A DNA stretch of 64,000 bases from Rhynchopus sp. YZ270_cl-10 (GCA_964035575.1 OZ037929.1:806001-870000); one strand, 5' to 3'; positions 35,301 through 47,306 are shown, counted from the first letter of the stretch. Notes: generated by a model not told the origin, from the letters alone. Translations and numbers: made by a program.

Positions 35301-35409
35301 TTTACGAGGGGGGTGTGTGTTGTGTAAAAAACCTTGATACAATGCGACCTGAAGGGAGGTGATGTGAGCGGGGGTTTGAATAGGGTTTTATGAAGTTTTT
35401 TGAAAAATT

Positions 35410-35464
35410 GTTGGAGTAGTGTAGTTGCCTCGGTTGTGTTGCCACAGTTGTGCAATCTCCACTG
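35410..35464 (+). repeat. Dispersed repeat family C, copy 2
   Basis: Nearly identical to the copy at 15101 (GGTTGTGTT for TGTTGTGTT), also preceded by a T-rich leader ending ATTG. It lies 110 bases upstream of the kinase start codon. Confidence 0.75.
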
Positions 35465-35684
35465 TCCTCCCCCTTTTTTGATATGTTTGCTTTGTGCTCA
35501 AAGCGGTGTGATCACCAAATGGATTATCCGTGCTTCCCCCGAAAGTGCTCCGCAAATCTTAATATAGCCCGAAACAGTTCTCCGTGGTTCCCCCGTGGGT
35601 TGTCCGTACCCCCTGAAAATCACACCACAAACATAAAAAACTTCATCCTCAAAGGAAGTGTTGTGAGGGGGGGGGGGGGGGGGG

Positions 35685-36874
35685 TAGGGGGTACGACTCC
35701 AGCCATTTTTTGCGCACGGAAAATTCATTTGGCATTATCTGGTCATCTCCAAGGCAACTGCGGGTGAAAAACACCCTCAGAGTGGGTCACAGGGGGCCTG
35801 TGGGTCGAAAAACGACCCAGAAGCCACCAGAATACAAAAAAATGGAAAAAAATAGTGAAAAAACGGCTTTTTTCACGTTTTGGCCACTTTGGGCAAAATA
35901 GCGATTTTTCGAGAAAAAAATCAAAAACCGGGATATTTTTTGACATCACAAAGCCTCCTTTGGCACAAATATACCCCAAAAGTGGCCTGTGAGTCCATTC
36001 CAACCTGTTTTGGACATATTTGACACTTTTGGAAGTGTTTTTTTGGTGTTTTTAGGTCAAAAAAATGCCCAAGACGTCCCCAAGACATCCCCAAGACACT
36101 TTGCACACCCCCTGTTACGGTCATATTTTTTTCGTTTTTTTGCCTGAAACCCCCAAAATACCCCTCCCGGACCCCACATAGTCCCGAATATCCATCACAC
36201 ACCCACTCAGAGTGAGTAGAAGCACCCCAAAAAAAATATTTTTTAAAGCCCTTCAACTTCAACATGGATGCTGCCGAAACTGAAGCACAATTTTAGGGCT
36301 TTAAAAAATATTTTTTTTGGGGTGCTTCTACTCACTCTGAGTGGGTGTGTGATGGATATTCGGGACTATGTGGGGTCCGGGAGGGGTATTTTGGGGGTTT
36401 CAGGCAAAAAAACGAAAAAAATATGACCGTAACAGGGGGTGTGCAAAGTGTCTTGGGGATGTCTTGGGGACGTCTTGGGCATTTTTTTGACCTAAAAACA
36501 CCAAAAAAACACTTCCAAAAGTGTCAAATATGTCCAAAACAGGTTGGAATGGACTCACAGGCCACTTTTGGGGTATATTTGTGCCAAAGGAGGCTTTGTG
36601 ATGTCAAAAAATATCCCGGTTTTTGATTTTTTTCTCGAAAAATCGCTATTTTGCCCAAAGTGGCCAAAACGTGAAAAAAGCCGTTTTTTCACTATTTTTT
36701 TCCATTTTTTTGTATTCTGGGGTGGCTTCTGGGTCGTTTTTCGACCCACAGGCCCCCTGTGACCCACTCTGAGGGTGTTTTTCACCCGCAGTTGCCTTGG
36801 AGATGGCCAGATAATGCCAAATGAATTTTCCGTGCGTTTGGTCCCAGCCAAAATGGCTGGAGTCGTATCCCCTA
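35685..36874. mobile_element. Foldback element F1 (1190 bp) in a G-tract
   Basis: An almost perfect inverted repeat whose arms meet near 36280. Ends are TAGGGGGTACGACTCC and GGAGTCGTATCCCCTA. The left flank is an 18-base G-run (35667-35684); the right flank is GGG followed by the hAT insertion. Arms differ by a few substitutions and small indels near the ends, so it is not a mere copying artefact. Each arm is open for about 93-114 codons reading outward from the centre. It is the same length as F2 and clearly related to it. Confidence 0.85.
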
Positions 36875-37145
36875 GGGCAGTGCGCCTAGGAAACGGTCAA
36901 CGTTTCCCAAAAGGAAACGTTGACGTTTCCCAGATTCTTGGGAAACGTTGAGGAAACGCTAAAGAAACGTTGCAAGGGGTTTTCTTTAGTTAACACATAG
37001 TATTTGACAAAACGCTCAAGACCCTCGCGAAAAGTCGCACGTCTGTGTATCCCCTCCCCGCTTGTTTTCTCCTCTCTCTTTTCTCCCCCGTTCTCCGACG
37101 CTTTCTGCACTTCAGACAAACACATTTATACCGTAGATTTGCATA

Positions 37146-39216
37146 ATGCCCAAAAGGAAGGCGGATGACGCGTGGGACTACGTGAAGGTTGTGGAAGGTG
37201 CAGGGACAAAGCTCCGGAAGGTGGAGTGCACCTTTTGTGATAAGAAATTCTCAGTGTCGTCTGCGGGGAGGATCAAAGAACACCTCCTTGGGAAGGGGTC
37301 GTCAGTGACTGCGTGCTCCCCAAAAGACGACAAGAAGGATGAGTTTGAAATAGCAAAAGCGAAGTTGCAGAACACAGAGGCGAAGGTAACGCAGCAGAAG
37401 GACAACAAACAAACGTCGCTAGACCCCTTTCTCACACGCGTAACCACCAAGATCGAAGCCATGCAGAGTATTAGGGACTTCTTCTACGAAGAGTGCATTC
37501 CCTTCCGGAAAGCAAAGAGCCGCTCATTCATGACGTTAGTCATGATGTTGTCGCGGATGTCTCAATCTGAGGCATCCGAGTTCAAGCCGCCATCCCCCGA
37601 CGACCTTGCAGGCGAACTACTGCAGGAGTACGTCGCAGAGATGGACAAACTCTGCGAAAAGGGCATGCTTGCCGAAGCAAAGTTCGGGCTGTCGTTATTG
37701 TCGGACGGCTGGACTGATTGCAACGACAGGTCCATCTTTAACGGGATCGTGAGTACGTCCACATCGACGTACTATGTAGATAACAAGACGAGCAAGAGAA
37801 AAACTATGGCCGCGATCGCAGACTATATCTGCTCCCTTCCTGTGCTTATCCCCGAGGAGGTAAGGTCGAAGCTGATACACATTTGTGTTGATGGGGCATG
37901 CAAGGAGGCCCTCCCCTTAATTCGAGCCCGGGTTGAGAAGGTGTTAACGTCTGTTTGTGTTCTCCACACCTATGATCTTCTTTTAGAAGATCTAGGTGAC
38001 TCCTCCAAAGCGAGCACAAAGGAAGAATTCAAATTCTTCAATGAAGTCGTGCACAAAGCTACGGCGTTGGCGAAGTGGGTGAAGACACGCCAGCGCTTGG
38101 TCACACTTCTTGAGGAGAGGTCCGACAAGAGGCTGCTGCTACCTGTGGACACTCGCTTTGGAAGCTTTTTTATCATGATGCAACGGTTGCTGGACTTGAA
38201 AGGGCCGCTGCGTGAGATGTTTGCTGGTGAAGGCTTTGGCGAGTGGAAGGCTCAGCTAAGGAGTGCGGATGCGAAGGCCACAGCTACCGAATGGGCGTCG
38301 GTTGTGCTCCAGGACGCCTTCTGGAAGAAGCTGGAGGGGGCGTGGCACATTGGAGATGTGATCTTCACCGTGTTGAAGCGTTACGACAACGACGACGCGT
38401 CGGGGAACAGCGCTTCCGTGGAGTACGTGAAGGAGGGTTTCGCCGAGCTGAAGAAGAACATCGAAGCGCTACCCATAACTCAATTCCTCACGGCAGCACG
38501 TAAGCAAAAAATTGCAGACAGGGTGAACACCAGATGGAAATACGTTGCAGCCCCCATCCACAACGCGGCACATGCACTGTCACCAACATTCCGCCTGACA
38601 GCGAGGGATGACGATGAGTCTAAAGCAGGGCTGAAGGTATGTATGGCAGGTGACCTTCGCATAATCTGCTTTACTACAGGAGGCGCTGCTGCGGTATTAT
38701 GATGAAGAGAAAGCACTGCAAGCTTTGGAAGAGTACGAAAACTGGAGCACGCAAAATTTCGGTGTACTAGAAGAAAAGGCGATCGCGTCGAAGTGGGGTG
38801 GACACAAGTGGTGGTCCATGTTCGGAGCAGAATGGCCTCTGCTCAAAGAGCTGGCAACAATCATGCTCGCTCAAACTTCATCTGTTGGTGCGGCTGAGAG
38901 AGGTTGGAGCTGCTACGGCGACGTAAAAACCAGGAAGCGCAATGGGTTGTCAGCCAGCACGGCTGACAAACTTACACGCATTCTGTACAACAAGAGGAAC
39001 ACGTCCACCACCCACGTCGTGGCCGGTTACTGGGAGCTTGACGAGGTGGTGCTAGGAGACGACAGTGTGGATGGAATCGAAGGATGTTTTTTTTTTGTTT
39101 TTTTTTGTTTTTTTTTACGTTCTTTGTTTTCATTGTGTTTTTTTCCTGTTGAAACTGCGCATTTTCAACACCTACTTTTTTGTCTTTGTTGGTATCCAAT
39201 AAAGAACCCCAGGTAG
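37146..39216 (+). CDS. hAT transposase (BED finger, DUF659, hAT C-terminal domain)
   Basis: Exon 1 37146-38636 and exon 2 38680-39216 are joined across a 43-base intron (GTATGT...CTACAG), phase 0, giving about 675 residues. A BED-type finger uses C28, C31, H46 and C57. The acidic residues expected at the catalytic site are present: D187 (SLLSDGWTD), D249 (ICVDGAC) and E570 (SVGAAERGWS). The dimerisation region LLKELATIMLAQTSS precedes E570. The last ~50 residues run into a poly-T stretch and read as Phe-rich sequence, so the true C-terminus may lie earlier or be altered. The coding part otherwise looks complete. It is the only plus-strand gene I trust here. Confidence 0.92.
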
Positions 39217-39581
39217 GTTGACCTCAAAAAAAAATCTCAGCGACTTGTTTTTTCTTGGGTGGGGTTGTAACAATCTCAGCTTGGGCGGAGTGCAGTATCT
39301 GTCCTCAGATCAGTTTGGAAGCCATCCCGACATCTTTTATGATGTCCCAACTGAGTATTGTCACCACTCATGTACAATTTTTTGTGATGTTGTTCCTGTT
39401 GTGACGCTGTGGTGATAAAGACATCGTCGCGGGGGGTTTTTTTTTGTTTTCCCCGTTTCCCTTCACGTTTCCCAAAACCACGTTTCGTAACGTTTCCAAC
39501 AAAGAAACGCCAACGTTTCCCGTTTCCCAACGTTTCCGTTTCCCAGTTTTTTGGGAAACGTGCGTTTCCCCACGTTTCCTA

Positions 39582-42249
39582 CACGGCGGGGTCCACACAC
39601 CCGAGGGTCCGTAAATTTTACGGACCCTCTTTACGGACCCTCAAGTGCGGACCCGGGTCCGTAATTACGGACCCTAGGGTACGTAATTACGTGGTCTAAG
39701 GTGGGAAATCACTGTTTGGATGTGTGACTGCTGGTCGAAAAGCCCTGGGAGCAAACCGAGTGGTACACAGGTACCACATGATAGACCATGATCATGTGGG
39801 CCTATCCCAAGTTACATACCGAAAAAAGTCGTGAGCTCGGTTAGTTGTCAAAGACGTCTTCCACCATGCACTGAGGAGATAATGATCCAACAATTTACAA
39901 GAAAGATTACTTAACCTACTGCTGGAAATTGCCAGGTCGTAGTAACACACAAAGTGTGCCTCCGTTCGGGAAGACCGGATATTCTAGAGACCAAAAAGGC
40001 CTCAAGAATATCTTCCGGTAGTCAAGGTATAACCGAGTGAACGGCCCAAGACCCCCGTGGAGAAGTTAAATGTTGTAATGCTATCAAGTAGAAACTGCGA
40101 ACACTGTCTTACCCTCCTCAATACATGGTGGAATATTTCTTTGACAACAAACCGAGCTCAAGAGTTTTTAAACTTCCCTGAGGGAATGCGAGACGCAAAA
40201 TTTACCACCAGACCCTGTCTTCGTGCACCTTCGGTGCAACGCTGCAGACAGGCCAAACTGCGTTGGACTCAGAGGAATGCCTGCTGTGCAGTGTATCAAT
40301 GAGAACCAAGTCCCAGCAACAAGGGGCGCCTTTTGGCGGGCGTTGTTGAGGGTGTTTGGGGTGCAAAGTTTTCCACAATTTTGATGCGCGGGTACAGAAG
40401 TGTTGTCTTGTTCTTTCATCTTTAGGAATGTAAATGTCAATCGCGTTTAACTACCACTAGGGCTTGTTCAGTGAACCCACGAGGGGTCGAAGGGGGTTGG
40501 TTATCCCATAGCTATCAAAGGTTGTGTCGACCAGGCTAATCCACTATGTTACGCTGTACGTTGTTAAATCCGAAGAAATAACACTTTAGCAGCCGCAGGA
40601 AGTTTGTTAAAAAGAGTGCCTCACGCTACACAAACCACCACCCGCGATTGACTTAGATGTTATAACAAAGAGAATTCAGAACAAAACAACACCCTGCCCC
40701 ATACACACTAAATTGTCATGCTTCAAGAGCATGCCTGGGCCAAAATTACTGTTGACCAAAAAGGCAACAAGACCACCCACAAGGAGTGTGAATTGTGCAC
40801 TGGTTTTCTGGGGGAACGCAATATTTTCTTGTGTCTAGTCCTCCGCAAGCAGAGGACAGACTTTCCGGAAGGTTTCCAAAGTCGAATTTCTTGCACTAGC
40901 TATGCTCCCTTGGTTAATGGCTATAGCAGTGACTGACTAAGTGTACCCACCCCCCTCCACCCAGATCTTCGTCCGCAAACTCAGAATAGATTGATGCGGG
41001 TAGATTTTGAGTTGTTGAATGTCGGACCGCGGTGAAGCTTCTCATCGCAATCGCGGGTGCAGTTCAGACTTCACGATCCTGTATAAGTGTAAATGTGGGG
41101 TGTGATTAAGTTATGGTATACAAACGTAGTAGTCGGGAAAGGTGAGGTTAATAAAAAAGGCTATTTATTGCCGTGAAATAAGATAGATTTTTTCCACGCT
41201 ACAGGTCGAGAGAGTGACCTGCTGCACAAATGGTTCGAGTGAAGCGAGGTGAATTATGTGAAGCAGGTAACGAGCGCCTGTGGAACCAAATAGAAACGTA
41301 ACACTCATCACACGATAAAACCCATGGGAGAGGTTGTGGTGAAACGCACACACCTCGACCTGAGGAGTGGCTCTGCAGCGCGGTTCGTCCCCAGAACCGC
41401 AAGTGTGTTCAAAATGCTTTGTTTCTATTTCCTCCTTCATGTCATGAGGTGACACAAAATGATTGGTGCGTAAAAAAATAGCTATTTAATAGTGTGAACA
41501 TTACGCGTTTATTTCGAGTTGAAAACACGAACAAGTTGAAATATGCGGCATTTTTTTGTTCAATCTTCACTAGTAACTGAAAGTTAAACATAATTACATA
41601 CCTTGTCTTCCCCGTAACCTGCGCCTTCGCTGCTTTTAAGGTGCTTTCTCTGGGTGCCCAGTACCCAGTACCCAGTACCCAGTACCCAGTACCCAGTACC
41701 CAGTACCCAGTACCCAGTACCCAGTACCCAGTACCCAGTACCCAGTACCCAGTACCCAGTACCCAGTACCCAGTACCCAGTCACAGGTACACAGATACAC
41801 AGGTACACAGGTAAAACCCGTTAAAATTGTGTGTGAAAGTTAAAAATAGCTATATTTGCATTTCATTGAGGACACATAGGCCCACCAAGGGCAATTTTGT
41901 GATGTCAAAAAAATTTTTTTTTCGGCCCAAAAATTGACTTGTTTTCGGTAAAACCCACTAAAAATTGTGGTACTCTAAACTGCGTTTTAGACCCCCACAG
42001 ATGCTCAAAAGTGCCAAATTTTGCTTTTAATGGCCTCAAATCGTCGAAATTAGCCCTAAACGGGGGCAAAAAAAAATTTTCGAGAGTCCCTTTCCCTGGG
42101 AGGCTCCGTAATTACGTACCCTAGGGTCCGTAATTACGGACCCTAGGGTACGTAATTACGTACCCTAGGGTACGTAATGACACTCCGTAAAGAGGGAGTG
42201 TCCTAACATGCCGTTTTACGGACCCTCGGGGTGTGCGGACCCCGCCGTG
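39582..42249. mobile_element. Element X, copy 1 (unknown DNA transposon class), inserted in the hAT terminus
   Basis: Terminal inverted repeats of about 35 bases begin CACGGCGGGGTCC. The flank is a TA duplication (39580-39581 and 42250-42251), and removal of the element restores the hAT terminus. Subterminal regions are arrays of palindromes built from GTAATTACGGACCC and CCCTAGGG words. The interior has only short open frames (up to about 96 codons) with no domain I recognise and contains a CCCAGTA satellite. A near-identical copy lies at 43509. The CAC start and 2-base duplication recall CACTA-type elements, but that is weak. Confidence 0.88.
41657..41781. repeat. CCCAGTA heptamer array, about 18 copies
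   Basis: Perfect 7-base repeat within X1. The same array in X2 has about 21 copies. Its translations (GTGYWVL-like) are artefacts. Confidence 0.97.
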
Positions 42250-42265
42250 TAAAAGCACTGCCCTA

Positions 42266-42295
<30 letters not shown>
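42266..42295. repeat. 30-base G homopolymer
   Basis: Uninterrupted G-run between the hAT target duplication and F2. Similar runs lie at 35667-35684 (18 G), 43486-43499 (14 G) and 46770-46776 (7 G). Confidence 0.95.
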
Positions 42296-42296
<1 letters not shown>

Positions 42297-43485
42297 AGGT
42301 GGGGGCAAAACCCCTATTTTTTTGAGGCATTTTGACTTTTTTGGACTTCCGCGCAAAGTACGTACAAACCACCCCTCATACCCACCCAGAAATGGGTCAG
42401 AAACACCCTGTGACCCGAAAATCCATGCTAAGGGCGACTCAGAATATGAAAAAATGCAAAAAAATAGTGAAAAAGTGGCCTTTTGACGGTTTTGGCCATG
42501 TTGGGTAAAATGGCCATTTTTGGACAAAAAAATCAAAAAAACAGCAAAATTTCGACGTCATGACAGCTGCTTGGGCACAAACCTACCCCAGGGAGGTCCT
42601 GTGAGTCCATTCCGACCTGTTTTGGACACTTTAGGTACTTTTTTTGGCCGTTTTTTGGTGTTTTTAGGTCAAAAAATACCCTGGACTTTACCCTGGACGT
42701 CCCTGGGCCGCGACTTGCGCCCTGCTTTTGGACCCACTCTGGGCCAAAAAATGGGTGAAAACCCCCGAAAAAGCACTCCGGGAACCCAGATAGTTCCAAA
42801 TATCCACCAGAAACCCACCCAAACACCTCAAAAACATGCCAGAAAAATATTTTTAAAAACACACTTTTTCAAATAAGTCATTATGGAACCTGCCCAGATG
42901 AACTTTTTGAAAAAAGTGTGTTTTTGAAAATATTTTTCTGGCATGTTTTTGAGGTGTTTGGGTGGGTTTCTGGTGGATATTTGGAACTATCTGGGTTCCC
43001 GGAGTGCTTTTTCGGGGGTTTTCACCCATTTTTTGGCCCAGAGTGGGTCCAAAAGCAGGGCGCAAGTCGCGGCCCAGGGACGTCCAGGGTAAAGTCCAGG
43101 GTATTTTTTGACCTAAAAACACCAAAAAACGGCCAAAAAAAGTACCTAAAGTGTCCAAAACAGGTCGGAATGGACTCACAGGACCTCCCTGGGGTAGGTT
43201 TGTGCCCAAGCAGCTGTCATGACGTCGAAATTTTGCTGTTTTTTTGATTTTTTTGTCCAAAAATGGCCATTTTACCCAACATGGCCAAAACCGTCAAAAG
43301 GCCACTTTTTCACTATTTTTTTGCATTTTTTCATATTCTGAGTCGCCCTTAGCATGGATTTTCGGGGCACAGGGTGTTTCTGACCCATTTCTGGGTGGGT
43401 ATGAGGGGTGGTTTGTGGGTACTTTGCGCGGAAGTCCAAAAAAGTCAAAATGCCTCACCCGTCCTGAAGGTTTTGCCCCCACCTA
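42296..43485. mobile_element. Foldback element F2 (1190 bp) in a G-tract
   Basis: Ends TAGGTGGGGGCAAAACC and GGTTTTGCCCCCACCTA lie directly against G-runs on both sides (30 and 14 G). The arms are near-perfect complements meeting around 42890. It has the same 1190-base length as F1 and similar blocks along the arm (for example TTTTTTGACCTAAAAACACC and GGAATGGACTCACAGG), yet distinct termini and centre, so the two are diverged family members. Each arm has an outward open frame of about 109 codons. Confidence 0.85.
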
Positions 43486-43508
43486 GGGGGGGGGGGGGGC
43501 AGTCTGCA

Positions 43509-46285
43509 CACGGCGGGGTCCACACACCCGAGGGTCCGTAAATTTTACGGACCCTCTTTACGGACCCTCAAGTGCGGACCCGGGTCCGTAATTACGGACC
43601 CTAGGGTCCGTAATTACGTACCCTAGGGTCCGTAATTACGGACCCTAGGGTACGTAATTACGTGGTCTAAGGTGGGAAATCACTGTTTGGATGTGTGACT
43701 GCTGGTCGAAAAGCCCTGGGAGCAAACCGAGTGGTACACAGGTACCACATGATAGACCATGATCATGTGGGCCTATCCCAAGTTACATACCGAAAAAAGT
43801 CGTGAGCTCGGTTAGTTGTCAAAGACGTCTTCCACCATGCACTGAGGAGATAATGATCCAACAATTTACAAGAAAGATTACTTAACCTACTGCTGGAAAT
43901 TGCCAGGTCGTAGTAACACACAAAGTGTGCCTCCGTTCGGGAAGACCGGATATTCTAGAGACCAAAAAGGCCTCAAGAATATCTTCCGGTAGTCAAGGTA
44001 TAACCGAGTGAACGGCCCAAGACCCCCGTGGAGAAGTTAAATGTTGTAATGCTATCAAGTAGAAACTGCGAACACTGTCTTACCCTCCTCAATACATGGT
44101 GGAATATTTCTTTGACAACAAACCGAGCTCAAGAGTTTTTAAACTTCCCTGAGGGAATGCGAGACGCAAAATTTACCACCAGACCCTGTCTTCGTGCACC
44201 TTCGGTGCAACGCTGCAGACAGGCCAAACTGCGTTGGACTCAGAGGAATGCCTGCTGTGCAGTGTATCAATGAGAACCAAGTCCCAGCAACAAGGGGCGC
44301 CTTTTGGCGGGCGTTGTTGAGGGTGTTTGGGGTGCAAAGTTTTCCACAATTTTGATGCGCGGGTACAGAAGTGTTGTCTTGTTCTTTCATCTTTAGGAAT
44401 GTAAATGTCAATCGCGTTTAACTACCACTAGGGCTTGTTCAGTGAACCCACGAGGGGTCGAAGGGGGTTGGTTATCCCATAGCTATCAAAGGTTGTGTCG
44501 ACCAGGCTAATCCACTATGTTACGCTGTACGTTGTTAAATCCGAAGAAATAACACTTTAGCAGCCGCAGGAAGTTTGTTAAAAAGAGTGCCTCACGCTAC
44601 ACAAACCACCACCCGCGATTGACTTAGATGTTATAACAAAGAGAATTCAGAACAAAACAACACCCTGCCCCATACACACTAAATTGTCATGCTTCAAGAG
44701 CATGCCTGGGCCAAAATTACTGTTGACCAAAAAGGCAACAAGACCACCCACAAGGAGTGTGAATTGTGCACTGGTTTTCTGGGGGAACGCAATATTTTCT
44801 TGTGTCTAGTCCTCCGCAAGCAGAGGACAGACTTTCCGGAAGGTTTCCAAAGTCGAATTTCTTGCACTAGCTATGCTCCCTTGGTTAATGGCTATAGCAG
44901 TGACTGACTAAGTGTACCCACCCCCCTCCACCCAGATCTTCGTCCGCAAACTCAGAATAGATTGATGCGGGTAGATTTTGAGTTGTTGAATGTCGGACCG
45001 CGGTGAAGCTTCTCATCGCAATCGCGGGTGCAGTTCAGACTTCACGATCCTGTATAAGTGTAAATGTGGGGTGTGATTAAGTTATGGTATACAAACGTAG
45101 TAGTCGGGAAAGGTGAGGTTAATAAAAAAGGCTATTTATTGCCGTGAAATAAGATAGATTTTTTCCACGCTACAGGTCGAGAGAGTGACCTGCTGCACAA
45201 ATGGTTCGAGTGAAGCGAGGTGAATTATGTGAAGCAGGTAACGAGCGCCTGTGGAACCAAATAGAAACGTAACACTCATCACACGATAAAACCCATGGGA
45301 GAGGTTGTGGTGAAACGCACACACCTCGACCTGAGGAGTGGCTCTGCAGCGCGGTTCGTCCCCAGAACCGCAAGTGTGTTCAAAATGCTTTGTTTCTATT
45401 TCCTCCTTCATGTCATGAGGTGACACAAAATGATTGGTGCGTAAAAAAATAGCTATTTAATAGTGTGAACATTACGCGTTTATTTCGAGTTGAAAACACG
45501 AACAAGTTGAAATATGCGGCATTTTTTTGTTCAATCTTCACTAGTAACTGAAAGTTAAACATAATTACATACCTTGTCTTCCCCGTAACCTGCGCCTTCG
45601 CTGCTTTTAAGGTGCTTTCTCTGGGTGCCCAGTACCCAGTACCCAGTACCCAGTACCCAGTACCCAGTACCCAGTACCCAGTACCCAGTACCCAGTACCC
45701 AGTACCCAGTACCCAGTACCCAGTACCCAGTACCCAGTACCCAGTACCCAGTACCCAGTACCCAGTACCCAGTCACAGGTACACAGATACACAGGTACAC
45801 AGGTAAAACCCGTTAAAATTGTGTGTGAAAGTTAAAAATAGCTATATTTGCATTTCATTGAGGACACATAGGCCCACCAAGGGCAATTTTGTGATGTCAA
45901 AAAAATTTTTTTTTCGGCCCAAAAATTGACTTGTTTTCGGTAAAACCCACTAAAAATTGTGGTACTCTAAACTGCGTTTTAGACCCCCACAGATGCTCAA
46001 AAGTGCCAAATTTTGCTTTTAATGGCCTCAAATCGTCGAAATTAGCCCTAAACGGGGGCAAAAAAAATTTTTCGAGAGTCCCTTTCCCTGGGAGGCTCCG
46101 TAATTACGTACCCTAGGGTCCGTAATTACGGACCCTAGGGTACGTAATTACGGACCCTAGGGTACGTAATTACGTACCCTAGGGTCCGTAATTACGTACC
46201 CTAGGGTACGTAATGACACTCCGTAAAGAGGGAGTGTCCTAACATGCCGTTTTACGGACCCTCGGGGTGTGCGGACCCCGCCGTG
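43509..46285. mobile_element. Element X, copy 2, inserted in element G
   Basis: Same termini as X1. Here the duplicated flank is CA (43507-43508 and 46286-46287), and removal restores CAGTCTGCAGACTAA of element G. It is 109 bases longer than X1, almost all from extra subterminal palindrome units and three more heptamers; the interiors are otherwise close to identical, so both insertions are recent. Confidence 0.88.
45628..45773. repeat. CCCAGTA heptamer array, about 21 copies
   Basis: Perfect repeat within X2, equivalent to 41657-41781. Confidence 0.97.
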
Positions 46286-47306
46286 CAGACTAAGGATTGG
46301 GGGTCTGGTAATTAATTAATTAAATGCTAGTCTGCACGGGGTTTCGTAACGAACAATGCAGGCGAAAACGCCGTTATTTGCATTTTTGGGCCGATCCCAG
46401 TCAGTGGTGGGGTCAATCTGAAGAAATGGACACAATTTTAATGACTTAAATTTTGGACAATATGAGCCCGGTCACTAATAGCTGGGGCCCATTTTCGGCC
46501 AAAAATTTCCTCAAAATCCGGGTTTGTAATATTGACTTCACCTTCGGTTACCCTACCGGGGGGGTGAAGGAAGGTTGTGGAAAAGGGTCCTTATTTGCAT
46601 TTTTGGGATCCGCCCGTGCAGTGGTGGGGTCAATCTCGAAAATTGGACAATTTTTTGACCACTTAAATTTTGAAAAATATGAGCCCGGTTGCTTATACGT
46701 GAGGCCCATTTTCAAAAAAAACCGGGTGGGTAATGTAATTAATTAAATGATTTATTAGTCTGCAGTCTGGGGGGGGATGAGAACATGAAATATGGAGTGA
46801 AAAAAAACGGCCTTTTTTTTGTGCGGAGAAACTTAAAATCTAAAAATAATGGTGGGGGGTGGACATAAAGAAAATAAAAAGGGGGGCGTGGAGTGTGGCG
46901 GGAAAATAAAACGAAAAAAGGGGGGGCTTGCGAACATATTTTTTTTTGGAATTGTTATCTTTTTATTTTTGTCAAAAGCTCATGAATCTGTGGTAGAGGA
47001 ACAACACCTCCACCTGGACTATTCCTGTTTTTTTTTTTTTTTTTTTGCTTTTTTTTTTTTAAATTCCCTCCCCTCCTTTTTTTCATCACCTATTGGTTTA
47101 GTAGTGCAGATCCTATACAAGACAGTCTTCACTATTTTGTTGCTTTTTTTATTTTTATTTTATTTTTGCTGTGATGAATATCTATTCCACGGAAAGGGGA
47201 GAGGGAAGAACCGATGGGGGGTTTTTTTTTCAGGATTTACTCTAACACTCAAGAAACACACACAAAATTCCTTCTCTAAACTAAATAACTCCATTTTTTT
47301 TTTTTC

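Larger units (their letters stand above)
36878..42260 (+). mobile_element. hAT transposon with 8-bp target duplication, interrupted by element X1
   Basis: The left end starts CAGTGCGCCTAGGAAACG; the right end, read across the X1 insertion, is CGTTTCCTA plus AAAGCACTG, giving a matched inverted terminus. The target duplication CCCTAGGG is exact on both sides (36870-36877 and 42261-42268). Both subterminal regions are packed with GGAAACGTT-type motifs (36890-36980, 39460-39580), likely transposase sites. Without X1 the element is about 2.7 kb. It entered at the right edge of F1. Confidence 0.93.
43500..46769. mobile_element. Non-autonomous hAT-like element G, interrupted by element X2
   Basis: Left end CAGTCTGCAGACTAA (read across X2) and right end whose complement is CAGACTGCAGACTAA match in 14 of 15 positions. 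It is flanked by G-runs (14 G left, 7 G right), so an 8-base all-G target duplication is possible, with one uncertain base. Without X2 it is about 490 bases and contains two diverged copies of a ~160-base block (46366 and 46587) starting TTATTTGCATTTTTGGG. That block is also found inverted in element I. Confidence 0.75.

Noticed and set aside
35685-36874. F1 as a sequencing or assembly hairpin artefact
   Set aside because: Arms differ by substitutions and small indels, and F2 shows the same structure with different sequence. The G-run lengths remain open to doubt.
41228-41240. GGTTCGAGT as a tRNA or SINE B box
   Set aside because: No matching A box or cloverleaf nearby. I found no convincing tRNA or rRNA gene in the window.
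41584-45816. Open frames with GTGYWVL- or PSTQYPV-type repeats
   Set aside because: Translations of the CCCAGTA satellite in either strand; length follows repeat number.
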